NCBI GenBank assembly: GCA_037179335.1
Contig: JAKZHN010000004.1
Location: 1,550,001-1,614,000 of the forward strand
Origin: Cyclaneusma minus
Taxonomy: Eukaryota; Ascomycota; Leotiomycetes; Marthamycetales; Marthamycetaceae
Reading direction: 5' to 3'
Length of the DNA: 64,000 nucleotides
Part shown: piece by piece, positions 9,948 through 21,317 of the stretch
Numbering within the stretch: position 1 is the stretch's first letter
How the letters are laid out: every line of letters begins with the position of its first letter
Made by a program: the position numbers and the translations under genes
The notes under the pieces: model-generated
Seen by the model: the letters and a program-made list of their open reading frames with translations, nothing else
Databases searched by the model: none
Told to the model about the DNA's origin: nothing

Positions 9948-12485
9948 ATGTCCTTCTTCGGCTTCGACTCGACCCTGCCCAGGGATCGAGGCCACAATAC
10001 CCGCGCACCTGGCTTTACCCAGGCTGCGGATCCTTTCGCCGGTCTCGAGAGACCTGGCGACAATGAGGACGCGTGAGTTTTCTGCCTCGAACCAGTATAT
10101 AGACGCGCAACTAATTTTTTGGGGTAGCCTCGACTTCGAGGAAACCTACGATGGCCTAGGTGATCAACTGGACGAAACCGACGATGCTCTCAATGATGAC
10201 ACGTTCGGTGGCGACGCCGCTGGAGAATCCGGCCCAAAGGTTGGAAAGGACTATGACTTCTTTGGTCAGACTGCGAAGGTGTCGAGTGCCATTAAGGAGG
10301 AGCATGCGGTTTTCGATCGCATGCAACCAGCCCAAAGAGCTGCTCCGGCACCATCCACTTCGTCGCACCAACCGGCACCGAAGCCAGCACGATCTGGATA
10401 TGAGAAATACCAGGAGGAACTTCCCGAGCTCCAGGCTGACGCAAGTCTGTGGGGTACCGCTCCTAAGAAGCCTACTGCTCCCGCAGCACCTCCTGCGAGC
10501 TCCACGAATACCGCCAATGTTGGCCGTAAGATGTTGAGTCTTGAAGAGGTCGAAGCCCAAATGCGTGCTCAAGCCAAGCGACCCTCTCCTGCTCAGCCTG
10601 TTGCCGCTCACCCACCGCCGCCCGTTGAACCGCAGCAGCCCCAGCAGCCCCAGCATGCCCAGCAATTTGCCCAGCAATACCCAATGCAGCCACAGCCCCC
10701 GTTCAACCAGCAGTACAATCAGGCCGAGATTCCGCTCCATATGCGACAAGGACCGCCTACGCAAATATTGCAGCGACCACAACCCCATGCCCAGCCAATA
10801 CCCCCCCAACCTCCTGCTCAGCCAGCACCCCACCCCACGCATATTTTGCAAAACCCCAACCGTGCTTCTGGTGATCAGCAACGCTTCATGAACAATTGTG
10901 GCCCACCCCCGTCAGGTCCGCGTAACCAAGTGCCAATCATTACTCATCCCCAGCAATTGGCAGGTTTAAGTGAAGAGGAGCGTGCCGCGTACTTGATGGA
11001 AGAAGCGAAGCGAGCAAAGCGGAATCATAAGATCTTCCTGTTGTCCAGAGATAACGGTCTTATGACGCCGCAAGACAAGAACTTCATTACTCGTATCCAA
11101 CTTCAGCAGCTCGTCACAGCTACCGGCAACCCCAATGATCACGGCACTGACGCATCTTTGGCCGAAGATTTCTACTACCAAGTCCACCACCATCTCAGGG
11201 GAAACAATCGTCTGCGCCCCGATCAACCTCTTACCAACTTTGCTCAGACATACCTGTTCCAGACCGGTGGTCGTTATGGAGGAAGACGCCAGAATCGAGC
11301 TGACAATCACGTGCAGCGCATGGAACAGCAAGTCCAGCGTGCTGTTGAGGCGGCCAAGAACAAGCCTAAGAACAAGCAGCTGATTATCGAGGGTAGTCTT
11401 GGAAAGATTTCATTCAGTAACGCCAAGACGCCCAAACCTCTCCTCAACATCAAGCGCAATGACAGCGAGAGAAAGATGCACTCAAACGTGACTGGCCTTA
11501 CCAGGAAGGCTGTTCTACAAGACATCGAGCGCTCGTTCCTCACTGTCATGAAACTGGATGACCACGAACGCTCAGCCCCACCACCCATGAGCGACGACGC
11601 TGACCCTGAGCTTGCCGCTCGCCACGTGGAATACCGCAAGGAAGGTGCTCGCCTGAACAGTGACCTTTGGGCCGGACTCAAGATTCACCAGGCTGGAGTT
11701 GATTTCCGCGATCCCAACCATCCGTTCATCGCTTTCCTTTCATTTGCCAAGGGAAAGAAGGTTATGCCTCGCATCTTCTACTTTTGCAACCACGAGCAGA
11801 AGACGACCATTCTTACCATGATCGTTCTCCATCTCGATAAGCTGGACGTAGTCCGTGGAGCTCTCTTTGCCCCTGGCGAGCAACCCAACCTTGAAGTCCG
11901 CCAAAACGTCGAGCTCTTTTCCATGTCTGTTATGCCGCCTTTGTTTCAATACTTCCAAGGCGTACATCTCAACATTGTGGGGGAGTTTCTGGATCTGATT
12001 CTTGATCAAGACATTGAAATCATCGTTCGCACCAGAATCGGACTCAGCATGTTGACCATGGTTCTCACACAGTCAGAGGTCATCAGCTCTGCGCAGGATG
12101 TAGCCTTGGGCTTTCAGTACTGGGACAATTGGTACGTGCTATATTACCTAACTTGTAGGCACTTATGCTGACTGACATCACTAGGCTCGTCAAGAGAAAC
12201 CGACTCTTCGATCTCATCGAGCCGCTCCTCCCGCACCTCTTCCCCGGTACTGTTGCTACCGGTGAAGATGCTTACGTCTGGGTGTTCCTCGCTTCGTTGG
12301 GCAACGGTGGAAGTGTGGATCAACAGCAGCGACTCGTTTCTGGCGTCAGAGAGCGTGTTCTTTCAACCGTTCGCCTTGCCAGGTCCCTTCCTCCGCAATT
12401 GGGAATCCAGCGTCTCGCACAGGTCAACCTCTTTATGCAGGCGTTGGGCTTGGACGTCACTGACCTTCCAATGGACGATCAATAG
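9948..12485 (+). CDS. PAT1: mRNA decapping activator / P-body scaffold Pat1
   Basis: Pat1 links Dhh1 and the Lsm1-7 ring to the decapping enzyme and promotes 5'-3' mRNA decay in cytoplasmic P-bodies. Three exons: 9948-10072, 10128-12131 and 12185-12485, giving 809 aa. Donors are GTGAGT and GTACGT, acceptors GGTAG and ACTAG, with introns of 55 and 53 bp. The start gives MSFFGFDS, the same opening as yeast Pat1. The exon 1/2 junction restores ALDFEETYDGLGDQ followed by LNDDTFGG, matching the conserved N-terminal segment and DETF-type motif. A long P/Q-rich disordered region (about residues 190-300) follows, then the middle domain. The helical C-terminal domain (about 510 to the end, including GFQYWDNWLVKRNRLFD across the last junction) completes it. 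A longer upstream in-frame reading was rejected because MSFFG is the family start. Confidence 0.95.
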
Positions 12486-12535
12486 TGTATTACTCCTCCT
12501 AGCACCCGAAGCACACCCTCTCCCACAAAACTACA

Positions 12536-12567
12536 AGAAAAAAAAAGAAAAAAAAAGAAAAAAAAAA
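12536..12567 (+). repeat. A-rich tract 51 bp after the PAT1 stop
   Basis: Runs of A broken by single G (A7 G A9 G A10 pattern). It may simply be a homopolymer in the 3' untranslated region, or a trace of retroposed poly(A). Confidence 0.6.
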
Positions 12568-13123
12568 CTGGTGCGATGTTCGAGACCATCGTCTCTATCA
12601 ACCAATCGACTCTGGCCAGAAACTCGCAATTTATGGGTACTGGACTGTTCGCACACCCCCACACTTGCGCAGTCTCGAGACCTCGCATAACGAAAAGTCA
12701 CAAAGTCACGGTTCGATACACATACATCTGCATCTCATCGGCTGCCGGAAGGGCTCCCCATGGTCTTGTTTACTAGTTTATCACGAGTAGCGTGCATTCG
12801 GGTTCTTTTCCACAATATGGGCACACAGCATTACCCAGCGTTGCATCAAAAGTGGCGCACTCTCGAGAAGGATCTGGCGAATTTGTCTTTGTTTCTTTGG
12901 TTCGTTTCCTAGGATTTGCCTGCTCTCTCTTCTCGTCGACAAAGCGTTTGATGGATACACGATGGAGGAAACTGAGGAGGAAAAGGAGGAAAGAAAAGAA
13001 GCCAGCAGCACCACACCCGCACCTTCTGTTCATCTGTGCCACGAATCTCTTGATTCTCTGGTTGATTGAAAGGAATGGGTTGGGTTTGTTCAGGGGCATC
13101 ACACAGCCCGTTTTCTGGTTTCA

Positions 13124-13190
13124 TGGAAGGAAGGGAGGAAAGGAAAGAAGGAAAGAAGCAAGAAAGAAGAAACAGAAAAAAGCGGGAAAA
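13124..13190 (+). repeat. Polypurine tract
   Basis: Nearly uninterrupted A/G sequence (GGAAGGGAGG, AAAGAAGG and similar) over about 65 bp, with only single C interruptions in the second half. Confidence 0.7.
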
Positions 13191-13453
13191 GCATATTCTT
13201 GTGCATCTCGATACCTGGGGCTTGCTTGAAAACGGGACTTGTGCATCGCGCTCGTTCGCTCGCTCGAGGGAACTCGGTTGACATCTTTCTTCTTTCTTTC
13301 TTCTTGTTCGACATATGCGGATGATAGCTTCAGTTCTCTCTTTTTTTTTATGATACCTAGGTACCTGCCCAAGGCTTCGCGGCTGCGTTTTCTCTCTCTG
13401 CAGGGAAGATGGTGGCCTGGTCGAACCTGCGGAGATGGATGATAGTTTGAGGA

Positions 13454-13505
13454 GTGTGCATGAAGTGCATGAAGTGCCACAAGTGCCTGAAGTGCCTGGA
13501 GTGGG
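13454..13505 (+). repeat. 9-bp minisatellite (AAGTGCCTG-type)
   Basis: Five to six imperfect copies: GTGCATGAA, GTGCATGAA, GTGCCACAA, GTGCCTGAA, GTGCCTGGA. The array keeps frame, but no real coding context was found. Confidence 0.7.
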
Positions 13506-14768
13506 GCTCTCGTTTCGGTAGGCTAGCCTGGAATTAGGGAGGAAATCGGGAAGGAATCGAAAAGAAAACAATGCGAATCGTGTTTTTGAGGAGTGGGATG
13601 GTGATGGGATGGTGATGATGCGTTGGTGATGATTTGTTTGTGAATGACGTTCGACGTCGCTTTTTGCTTCGTGTGTTTCCTATGCATTCGATGTGTCGGG
13701 CCTTCGGCGGACGTGGAATTGATATTCGATAACGCGATCTGGGGTTTCTACCTGCTCACCGGCGAGCGAGTGGCGCGTGTACGGTGTCTCCTCTCACAAA
13801 ATACTGGCATACATACATCGTCACCAAATCCCATTATTCTACCTTATACTATGGCGTGCCCTAGTACTACTTACAGCCTAAACTTGAACCTCGGTTACTT
13901 ACCAGGTATCATGGGTTCGCTCCCAAGCCCTCCCTCTTTACTTTTAATGTGACTACGAGAAAGAGTCATTACGCCCTGCTTCGCGCCGGCTACCTCACAT
14001 GGTGACATGACATGCACAGTATCCTCTCCTTCCAGTTTCCACAAATACACATAAAGTTGGCCAGGCCAGGCTAGGTACCTTATCTGAACAGCAGCCCAGA
14101 TGCTAGAACAATTATTCCCAAACTTGGATCTTCGGTGTATTTTCTTACCTATTTTTATGTTTTTGGGTTTTCAAAATCGCTGTGCGGCTGCGCGGTTACT
14201 GGAGAGTAGAGCTGCTAGAGCAGAGTTTGTTGAGGAAGTTTCAATGTTGTTGAGGAAGTGTGCGAGGAGAACGAAAAGTGCCCGGAGGTGGAGAGTGAGT
14301 GAGGATGTAGCTGGGGCCTGGGGAGGTACTGGCGAGGCTTGAGGGAGTTGAAGGGGGGTGGTATGGGGTGTGGGGATATGAGGCTTTAGAGCTGTGGGCG
14401 GGTTGGGTGCGGATTGGGCGTGATGGACGACGATATAGTAAGGCTGGCTGGCGTTGGCTGGCCTCGGGTGCAGGGTTAGGAACCCTGGGATACTTGGACG
14501 ATCAAGGAATCTTTCGGTACCTGCTGGTTTGGGATTAGAAAAGTTGAGCTTGTGCTGGGAGGTTGGTGATGTGATTTGACGATTGTGCGCGCATACGAAA
14601 CTGCAGATTACTTGTGCGTTAGCATGCTACGAGGTGATAGTGTGGCGGTGCTGGAGTGGTTTGTGGGATGGGCGTTGGCGAGGTTGGATGACTAGCTAGG
14701 TTGGTGGGTAGGTTGGCTGGTTGAGGGAGAGGTGGATGAGGTTGGCTTGTGGATGTGGGATTGGCGAT

Positions 14769-15114
14769 GTGAACTTGGCGATGTGGAACAAAAGTGCTAC
14801 GAAATCTATTTTAGAGCCCGGAGGGGGATTTGAACTTGTCGATGCGCAATAGCGACAGGCATATTCTTGGAGTCCAGAGCAGGATGGGAGGGGAGGGTGT
14901 GAACTTGTCGACGTGGAACAAATATTCCGGAAGGCGCACCTTGGAGTCCGGGGGAGGATGCGTGAACTTGTCGATGTGCAACAAAACTCGGAGATTCCCT
15001 ATTCCGGGCGCGCAAAGGAGGAGGTGAAGCTGTCGATGTGCAACAGAAGAAAGACTGCCTATTCCAAGTGTATAGGCGAGCGGAGGAGGTGAACTTGTGG
15101 ATTTGCAACAAAAC
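14769..15114 (+). repeat. 64-bp tandem repeats carrying GTCGACGTGCAACAAAA
   Basis: Six copies of GTGAACTTGTCGATGTGC followed by AACAAAA (with variants) start at 14769, 14831, 14899, 14962, 15024 and 15089. Spacings are 62, 68, 63, 62 and 65 bp. Between motifs is a less conserved ~38-bp spacer containing CTATTCC and GGAGTCCGGAGGAGG-like sequence. The motif core is far better conserved than the spacer. The same motif occurs at 2.7-3.0, 28.1-28.9 and 49.9 kb. Confidence 0.85.
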
Positions 15115-16115
15115 TAAGAAAATTCCCGTGTTGGCACCACGGTGTGGTCCGTTCTGGCCGTTCAATCGAGCAGCCGTCGAGAGGGGAAATCTCCCCTCTC
15201 ACTACCCGTGGTTCTCATCTTAGTAGCACTGCACAACCTCTCAGAACCAACTCGAGAAGGCCTCCCAAGCTAGATATCCAGGTCCCTTGAGCGCGCCGAG
15301 TTATCACATCATACAGGCAAGGTCAAGTGTAAAGGACCTTTTTCCCAGAACTTTGCTGGCTTTATCTCATGCAGGTGTAGGTTCTCCATATTGCTTTATT
15401 GGACCCTCATGCGAGGCTTGGGGATATTCTGGCAAGGAGAAAAGGCAATGGTGGTACGCATATTTTAGTTTGTAAACCCCATTTTTTCCAGGACATGGTT
15501 TGTTCATTGATAAACGGGGTTTTGGCGTGGAAGTTTGAAGTTTCAAAGACGGCTACATTCTCTTGTGGTTGCGTTATTCGGTTTCTGTATGCCTCCAAGG
15601 GCTTTAAAGAATCATAACTGTGACTTGATGAATCATGAAAGTGGGCATTTACAGGAGATATGATCACTTGCGTGTGCTTTCTTTTCTGATGCTTGGATTG
15701 GAAGTGAACCAACTATATGGAATTGCGAACCAGTCCTTTCTCGAGAGATACTGGAACAAAAATTCATTCTTCGGGGGCCAACAGTACCTAGAAGGAAACA
15801 GACTAACAGTGGAAAAAACAGTAGAACGAATCTAGGGAACGACTCCGTTTAGGTGAGATGTCTTGAAGATTTCCGCCGCGAGCAAGGCCCTGAAACTTAG
15901 ACAAGACGCTGGTCATCATGGTCCCATTCCCTGTCGTTTCATACAATTTTGAATTCGTATCTCATCCGAGCTTGGAGGTCCGTCTGCGGAGCGCTCCAGG
16001 AGTTCTGAGGTACAGTATGACCAAAAAACCTGGAAGGCTGATGGAATCCACCGAGTAATCTACATTCCTGTTAACCCCATGCTCTGATACCGGAGTTAGA
16101 GTTCATATTCGCACC

Positions 16116-17293
16116 TTATCCCTTCACCCGACCTGGTTGCTCTTGTTGCACAGGGATTTCTTCCTGTACATCGTGCCAAAGCCAGTGAGGAGAATTACTA
16201 CTTGAAACACTGCGGTTCACGACTGTGAATTGATTTCGCCAACGCAGATCCCACCTATTCCAGGCGAACTTGATAAGAAACCGCGGCTGGGGCTTGTTTT
16301 TGTATTTTGGACGCACGAGGGAAGAAATCCAGCATACACGAGAGGCCGGCAGATTGAAGACGTTCAAGTAATTGACCCGCAGTTCAGTATGGTACGGCAC
16401 ATCGGCGACGTCTCGAAACCGGCTCCGAGTGGCTAGTGACTGCTTGGCGGCCCCGGGGACGGTGGCTCTGATCGAGGTCACGATTCTGGGTCCCCTGACC
16501 TTACGCACAAGTAGGATTATCCCGATATATATGGGTCCCCAAAACTGGGTGGACCATTCTAGCAACGTTAGGTAAAATAATCGGGATCATGGCTCGATAC
16601 ACCATGTTCGTGTTTCGGTATTTGATACACACCTTTTATTGTTTTTACGACAACCTCTTTACTCAGAACGTGCTCTCTCTTGAAGATCTCTCCGATGGGC
16701 TCTGAGCTTTCTATCCCAATGGCTCTGGCATAGGACCAGACCGCAAGGAATGTTATATCGAGAAGCATAGATATATCCATGAGTATGAACGCTGCCACGA
16801 TAAGCCATTCCATGCGGTAAATGAACTCTTTTGGTGGCGAACCTATCATATGTTAGTTCATATTCCTTTCTCCCAAGTATTCTCCCCATGTATTCTCGAA
16901 AGACCAAATCCTTAATCACTCACCAGAATCGCGAGCTCTCCCGCTGGTCTTCCCAGCCGACTCGACGAACAACAGATGGAACAGTTTCCACCCTTTTCTC
17001 TTGTAAAGAAGGAGCTCCCCTTGTGGCGCACCTGTCGAACAATTAGTTCTCATCTCCTTTTCTCCAGCACCCCTGCAACGCCAAATGCATAATCACCAAC
17101 CAGAAGAACCCGCGCCACGACCCGTCTGAAAACCACGCCTCCAAGCCTCGTTGAGTCTGTGCAGCACCTGAGGACGCTGCTTCCCAAGAGGACGCATCAT
17201 TGGATTGAATCCATGAAAGCGTGATGATGGGCTCTGCAGCGGACGCAATATATTGCGCGGCCATTGGCGACTGAGGAGACTTCGGAATGACAT
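16116..17293 (-). CDS. Four-exon gene, predicted mitochondrial/membrane protein of unknown function
   Basis: Minus-strand exons 17293-17101, 17031-16924, 16842-16633 and 16558-16116 give 317 aa. All three introns (69, 81 and 74 bp) are phase 1. Branch-like sequences are AACTAAT, AACTAAC and CCTAACG; acceptors are ACAG, ATAG and CTAG. The first donor is weak (GTTGGT) and the third is GTGTGT. The N-terminus (MSFRSLLSRQWPRNILRPLQ...) is arginine-rich and almost free of acidic residues for ~50 residues, like a mitochondrial presequence. Hydrophobic segments are EWLIVAAFILMDISMLLDIT in exon 3 and WGPIYIGIILLV at the start of exon 4. Exon 4 has no ATG of its own, which supports joining it. I recognise no family. 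Introns 1 and 2 are similar to each other (see findings). If exon 2 is skipped, the frame is still kept. Confidence 0.65.
16843..17100 (-). repeat. Tandemly duplicated intron plus exon edges inside the four-exon gene
   Basis: Intron 1 (17100-17032) and intron 2 (16923-16843) share order and sequence. After the donor comes GTGATTA then ATTTGG; near the 3' end, GGAGAAAGGA-like then ATGA-AACTAA; at the acceptor, AG followed by GT(G/T)CGCCAC. The upstream exon edges also match (..TTCTG before the donor). The offset between copies is 177 bp. This suggests a local tandem duplication that created the 36-codon exon 2. Confidence 0.6.
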
Positions 17294-17851
17294 GGCGATT
17301 TCTCGTGATGGCGGAGAGGATGAGTTGAGGATGGAGCTGTCTGTGGAAGTACGAGATGATGATGTGGGGGGTTTGTGTTGGTGAGACCGAAGCGACTTCG
17401 GCTGCCCCCCTTACTTGGTGTAACGAGGGGTGGATCTGGTCAGAGGTTAGTACATGTAAATGTAGGGACGAGGAGACAAGAGGTTTATGGCATGGAGTAT
17501 GTTTGTGGGACTGAATTTCAGGCTTACATTGCGGTTTGGAGAGCTTCGTGGAAGTTCGGCGTCGTATGAGTGCAGAGGGGGTGGTAGAGGAATAGCGGCC
17601 GGGGCACCAGCATCTGACTCTCCCATTTATATGCTCGGGTCTTGTTCCAATGAGGATCCGCAGACTTCCTGGTAAAGGCTAGATGTCTTCTTTCGATGTC
17701 GAAATCATAGCTATCTTGGCATCAGTCTCAATGAACAAGTATCGCCCTTGCGAGATAGAACCAAGTTTCCGGGCGCTAGTAAGGAGGAGAGAAAACTTAC
17801 TGGATGTTTGGTTGTGGAAAGTCCGGGTTGAAACTAGTCTTCTTCCGAACT
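17294..17851. other. Intergenic region, nothing recognised
   Basis: This covers the upstream sequence of the four-exon gene and the 3' end of the HET-domain gene. Only short frames without features are present. Confidence 0.45.
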
Positions 17852-19861
17852 TCAGAACAGAGTCCACGTTCTTTCCTCAAAAGACTTGTCCTCGAGTGCC
17901 TCTCCGAACATGAGGCCGTGTATGTATGCTGGGCCGATCAGCTGCAGTTTGCCGTCTCGCTCACCGAGCACCACAGGCACGAAGCACCCGTAGAGAATGG
18001 CAACCGAGTCCTCCTTCTTCGTATCTGCTGGGACGAGGCCGATGTATTTGTTGTCCAAAACAACGAGCCTCCTTTTTCTCGCCCACCACATGTTATACGC
18101 ATCATCACCACATGCTTGACGCCTAGACTCAGGGTCACCATCCCAGTTCCAAAATGAGGCGTATTTTTCTGCACTAATCCACTGAATCAAGCCAGAACGT
18201 TTGCAGAACAGTGTGCAAACAAAAGCTCTGACAAGGCACTGGTCTCCGTGGTACTTCAAATGTCCGTTTGCTGCATATTTTGCCTCCCTACTAGTCTTGA
18301 TCTGCTTCCGTGTTGACATGAGAGCATCGTTGCCGCCGGGAAGCTCATCGTTCATGTTTCTTGCGTGTAAAGTCGTCAGCTCGAGCCACCGATCAACAAC
18401 ATCGGTGAGTTTCTCGTTTCCATCGTCTCGTACACAGTTCCCGAAGCACTCAAGCAAGATTGCTTCCCAAGAAATCATGCTCTCCCAGAAAGGATCATCG
18501 AATTCATCTTCTTTGGCTTGAAAATTGGAGGGATGGGTCATGGCCTTCCCTAGGCGGTCTATTTGACCAAGGAACAAGCCTTTGGTGGTCATGGTTGTAG
18601 CCGTCGACACTTTCGCGAAGCTGACCTCGGACTTGCTAAGACCTCCAGCTGTGAACTCCTCGAACCGAATCACATCGCCCTCTATGACGAATTTTCGGTT
18701 GTCACCAATAAGCGCGAATTGGCTGAAGATATTTGGGTCTGAGTGCCTGATTATAAGTGATCGTGCTTGTTTTCCACGAGAATTCGGAAATAAGCTCCAG
18801 TCCGGAGCCCACGAAGGAAGATCTTTCTCTTGCGGAATACCCGCTCGCATCGTAATAATATCCAGACACCGTTGCTCCTTCACGGTACTCTGCACAAGAC
18901 TGGTATAAAGCTCTTCAGCCGTATTTTGAGTTGAATAATCTGGCTCAATGGGCGGATGAAGTAGAAGGCCTAAAAGAGCATATACTTTGTCACGGGCGTC
19001 AGTTGCCTCGGCGAATCTCAAAGACAACACCAGATCTGCTAAGGTGAGATTATTATCTTGTCGTATGATATCTCGAAGGACATCAACGAAGTATATGGCG
19101 CGCATTCCATCTGACGACATGTAGTTTTGATGGATGAGGGCAGTCCCAAGTAACACATGTCCTAAATTAAATAGAGCATCCAGAAACCGGGACCAGTGAA
19201 TCATATCTAATCCAGATTGGACAATGACCTCCTTTGCAAGAGCAATTTCCTGCACAATCCATATTCGATTCCAATAGGGTCGCTGGGCCAGGTCTTGGAA
19301 AACACCTAAGCTTATTATAGCCCGTAGGTACTCGCTTTTCGAAATGGTCGCCTTTAATGCTGCTCGCCGCTCGCCATCAGGCATGCGATCTTCTCTACTG
19401 TGATATCTCCATAGTATATCCATAGAGCGTAGGAAGCCGATCGCTCGGGGACTCCACTCCGATTCCGTTCCTATCCAAGCAATAGTGCGGATAGCTTCGG
19501 TATAGATCTTGGTCATAAGCTGAACTTGAAAAGAGCGCCCCTCAAGATCGAGTTGATTCACGCAGATAGCATCGATCCAGATGACCCGGACCTTTCTCTT
19601 CCTCCGTAGAGCCCAGAGTGCATCAAAGAGATTAGTCGTCACTTGGAAAGGCGAGCCATTCAGCTTTATGAAATTGGGGGTGTCCTCAATCGACTGGTTC
19701 CAGCAATAGGAGAGTGCCTCAAATCTTCGCTGGGTTCCAAGAGTATGCTTGATAAGGGTGGCTGTGATATATTGGAGGGACTTGCCGGGGTGGAGGCGCA
19801 GGAGTCGAATCTGGGGGATGTCTTGGCGCAAAAGTTTGTAATGATGCTCGGTAGAAGGCAT
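17852..19861 (-). CDS. HET-domain (heterokaryon incompatibility) protein
   Basis: HET-domain proteins act in fungal non-self recognition after hyphal fusion and are a large, fast-evolving family in Pezizomycotina. One uninterrupted frame encodes 669 aa, with ATG at 19861. HET-domain (PF06985) blocks in order: RRFEALSYCW (45-54), VRVIWIDAICVNQLD (91-105), RSFQVQLMTKIYTEA (109-123), TIAWIG (126-131) and YWNRIWIVQEIALAK (196-210). The C-terminus has the usual ending of this class (LIGPAYIHGLMFGEAL). No NACHT, ankyrin or WD repeats follow, so this is a stand-alone HET protein. Which allele or partner it recognises cannot be told. It faces away from the sirtuin gene, separated by a 1.46-kb leader/promoter region. 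Confidence 0.94.
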   Translation of the reverse strand: MPSTEHHYKLLRQDIPQIRLLRLHPGKSLQYITATLIKHTLGTQRRFEALSYCWNQSIEDTPNFIKLNGSPFQVTTNLFDALWALRRKRKVRVIWIDAICVNQLDLEGRSFQVQLMTKIYTEAIRTIAWIGTESEWSPRAIGFLRSMDILWRYHSREDRMPDGERRAALKATISKSEYLRAIISLGVFQDLAQRPYWNRIWIVQEIALAKEVIVQSGLDMIHWSRFLDALFNLGHVLLGTALIHQNYMSSDGMRAIYFVDVLRDIIRQDNNLTLADLVLSLRFAEATDARDKVYALLGLLLHPPIEPDYSTQNTAEELYTSLVQSTVKEQRCLDIITMRAGIPQEKDLPSWAPDWSLFPNSRGKQARSLIIRHSDPNIFSQFALIGDNRKFVIEGDVIRFEEFTAGGLSKSEVSFAKVSTATTMTTKGLFLGQIDRLGKAMTHPSNFQAKEDEFDDPFWESMISWEAILLECFGNCVRDDGNEKLTDVVDRWLELTTLHARNMNDELPGGNDALMSTRKQIKTSREAKYAANGHLKYHGDQCLVRAFVCTLFCKRSGLIQWISAEKYASFWNWDGDPESRRQACGDDAYNMWWARKRRLVVLDNKYIGLVPADTKKEDSVAILYGCFVPVVLGERDGKLQLIGPAYIHGLMFGEALEDKSFEERTWTLF

Positions 19862-21317
19862 TGCGTAAAGTTGGGTGGTGTAGGCGAATTGATAGGGAGT
19901 GATAGTTTTTGGGCGGCTGGACAGCTTTTGCTATGGGTGACACGGTCCCTTTGACGGAGGGAAGAGTCCTCTTAGGCAGGTGAATGATCGATGAGATGAA
20001 GAGTGGAAGTCGCCAAGATGCTGAGCAAAAGTTTTCGCAAGGAGGGAGGTAATAGCGATGAATCGATGGAGGAAGGGTCGCAGGACTATACAGGATAACC
20101 GGTGGAGAGAAGGGTGGTATGTTCAATACAGTAGGATGCGATTTTGACAGGTGCTTTGAAGTGATGGTAACAGCTGTAGGTGGTACAAGACAGTTCGTAG
20201 CTGCGACTAGGCAGATGAGTAGACCGTAGCTGATACTCTGTTCTAGCCAAAGTGGCGTAGTCACTGATCTTGAAGATGAAAGGATGCTAGAGCACCGCCC
20301 GAAGGTGCCGTGGCTCGGTTGGGAGGCACGAGGACAGAGCAAATCTGAGGGAATAATAGCTGGCTCCCGAGGACGCCTACTGAGATTGTGGTACTGTGAT
20401 ATACAGTAGAACGAGACGAAGCAAGATCGAAGTTGGATTGTTTGCTGCCTGCTGGAGAAGAAAATAGAGAAAAAGCGAGGAACAAACGAGAAGGCAAGGC
20501 GACAACAGCTCGCACGCCTTGCCACCAACCACTTACAAGTTACACAAATGAGCATCATCTCCGCTCAGCCTTGCGGCCTTCAAGCTGGATGGTGCTGGAT
20601 GGAGTTGGGGGCTGTCTGAAGGGATGTGCTTTCGACCGAAGGGCAAAGACTATCCGGTGCAGGGAAAAACAATTTGCCGGTTACCCGCAGAAATCCCGAT
20701 CTACATAGGGTTGTTTGCTCCACAAAAGACGCTTGCGGAAGATAGGTAGTGACGTCATAAACATGGTCCCCAGCCACAGCCAGCCAGCTAGCTATAGCCA
20801 GCCATTTCGGGTCCGCGACGTAGGGAGAAAGCAAAGCTCTCGACCGGAGGAGCGGCCGCGAAAATACAGTATTTTAATTTATAGCATTGTATAAACCTAT
20901 GCGCACCAATAATCGGTCGAAAGCGTGGCGCGCGCCTCTGGCGCGCCGTGCACAGTATCGTGACTGTCGGGCTGACAACCCGACGCTACGGGATGATGTA
21001 GGCCGAGATGCCGAGTGGTCTTATCGCGATAACAAACACCCCGCGAATCTCTCAAAAGCTATCCAAGACAAACAACTTGCAGCTGAACTCACTCCATACG
21101 CAAACTGTGACATGAGTGTCAGTCAGCCTTGATACCGAATCGTTGCCACCTCAAGCTTCCTGTTCTTTCTCGCGTCTCAAGATTCAAATCTCCTACCCTC
21201 AAACCAAGAACCTACAAAACACCAAGCCTGAAACACCAAGCCTGAAACACTCAACCTCTACCATACGTTGTCGTCGCCACCCTCCACTCCAAACCACCTC
21301 GTCCCCATCCTCTCAAA
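19862..21317. promoter_or_regulatory. Divergent promoter region, HET gene / sirtuin
   Basis: About 1.46 kb lies between divergent start codons. A 279-codon minus-strand frame (20558-19719) runs through the HET leader and overlaps the HET start in another frame. It is P/S/C-rich with no domain and reads as an open 5' leader. A GC palindrome-like segment (GTGGCGCGCGCC..GGCGCGCCGTGC) lies at about 20926-20952. Confidence 0.45.

Larger units (their letters stand above)
12568..16115. other. Long gene-poor stretch
   Basis: About 3.5 kb without a supportable gene. It contains a purine-only-like tract and a 9-bp minisatellite near 13.1-13.5 kb, a G-rich, TGG/GGTTGG-rich segment at about 14.2-14.76 kb, and the 64-bp repeats at 14.77-15.11 kb (all listed separately). 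Open frames of up to 220 codons at 12.9-13.6 kb are low-complexity (K/R/S/F-rich), overlap on both strands and have no domain features, so I leave them out. Confidence 0.5.

Noticed and set aside
10156..10881. 241-codon minus-strand frame
   Set aside because: Lies entirely opposite the P/Q-rich part of PAT1; a shadow of repetitive codons.
12705..12720. GGTTCGATAC as a possible tRNA T-arm
   Set aside because: No matching acceptor, D-arm or anticodon arm could be folded around it by eye.
12909..13571. 220-codon minus-strand frame
   Set aside because: Translation of purine/pyrimidine tracts and the 9-bp minisatellite; composition is explained by simple sequence and no splice or domain support exists.
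19719..20558. 279-codon open frame on the minus strand upstream of and overlapping the HET gene start
   Set aside because: Low-complexity P/S/C-rich sequence without domains, overlapping the clear HET start in another frame; best seen as an open leader.
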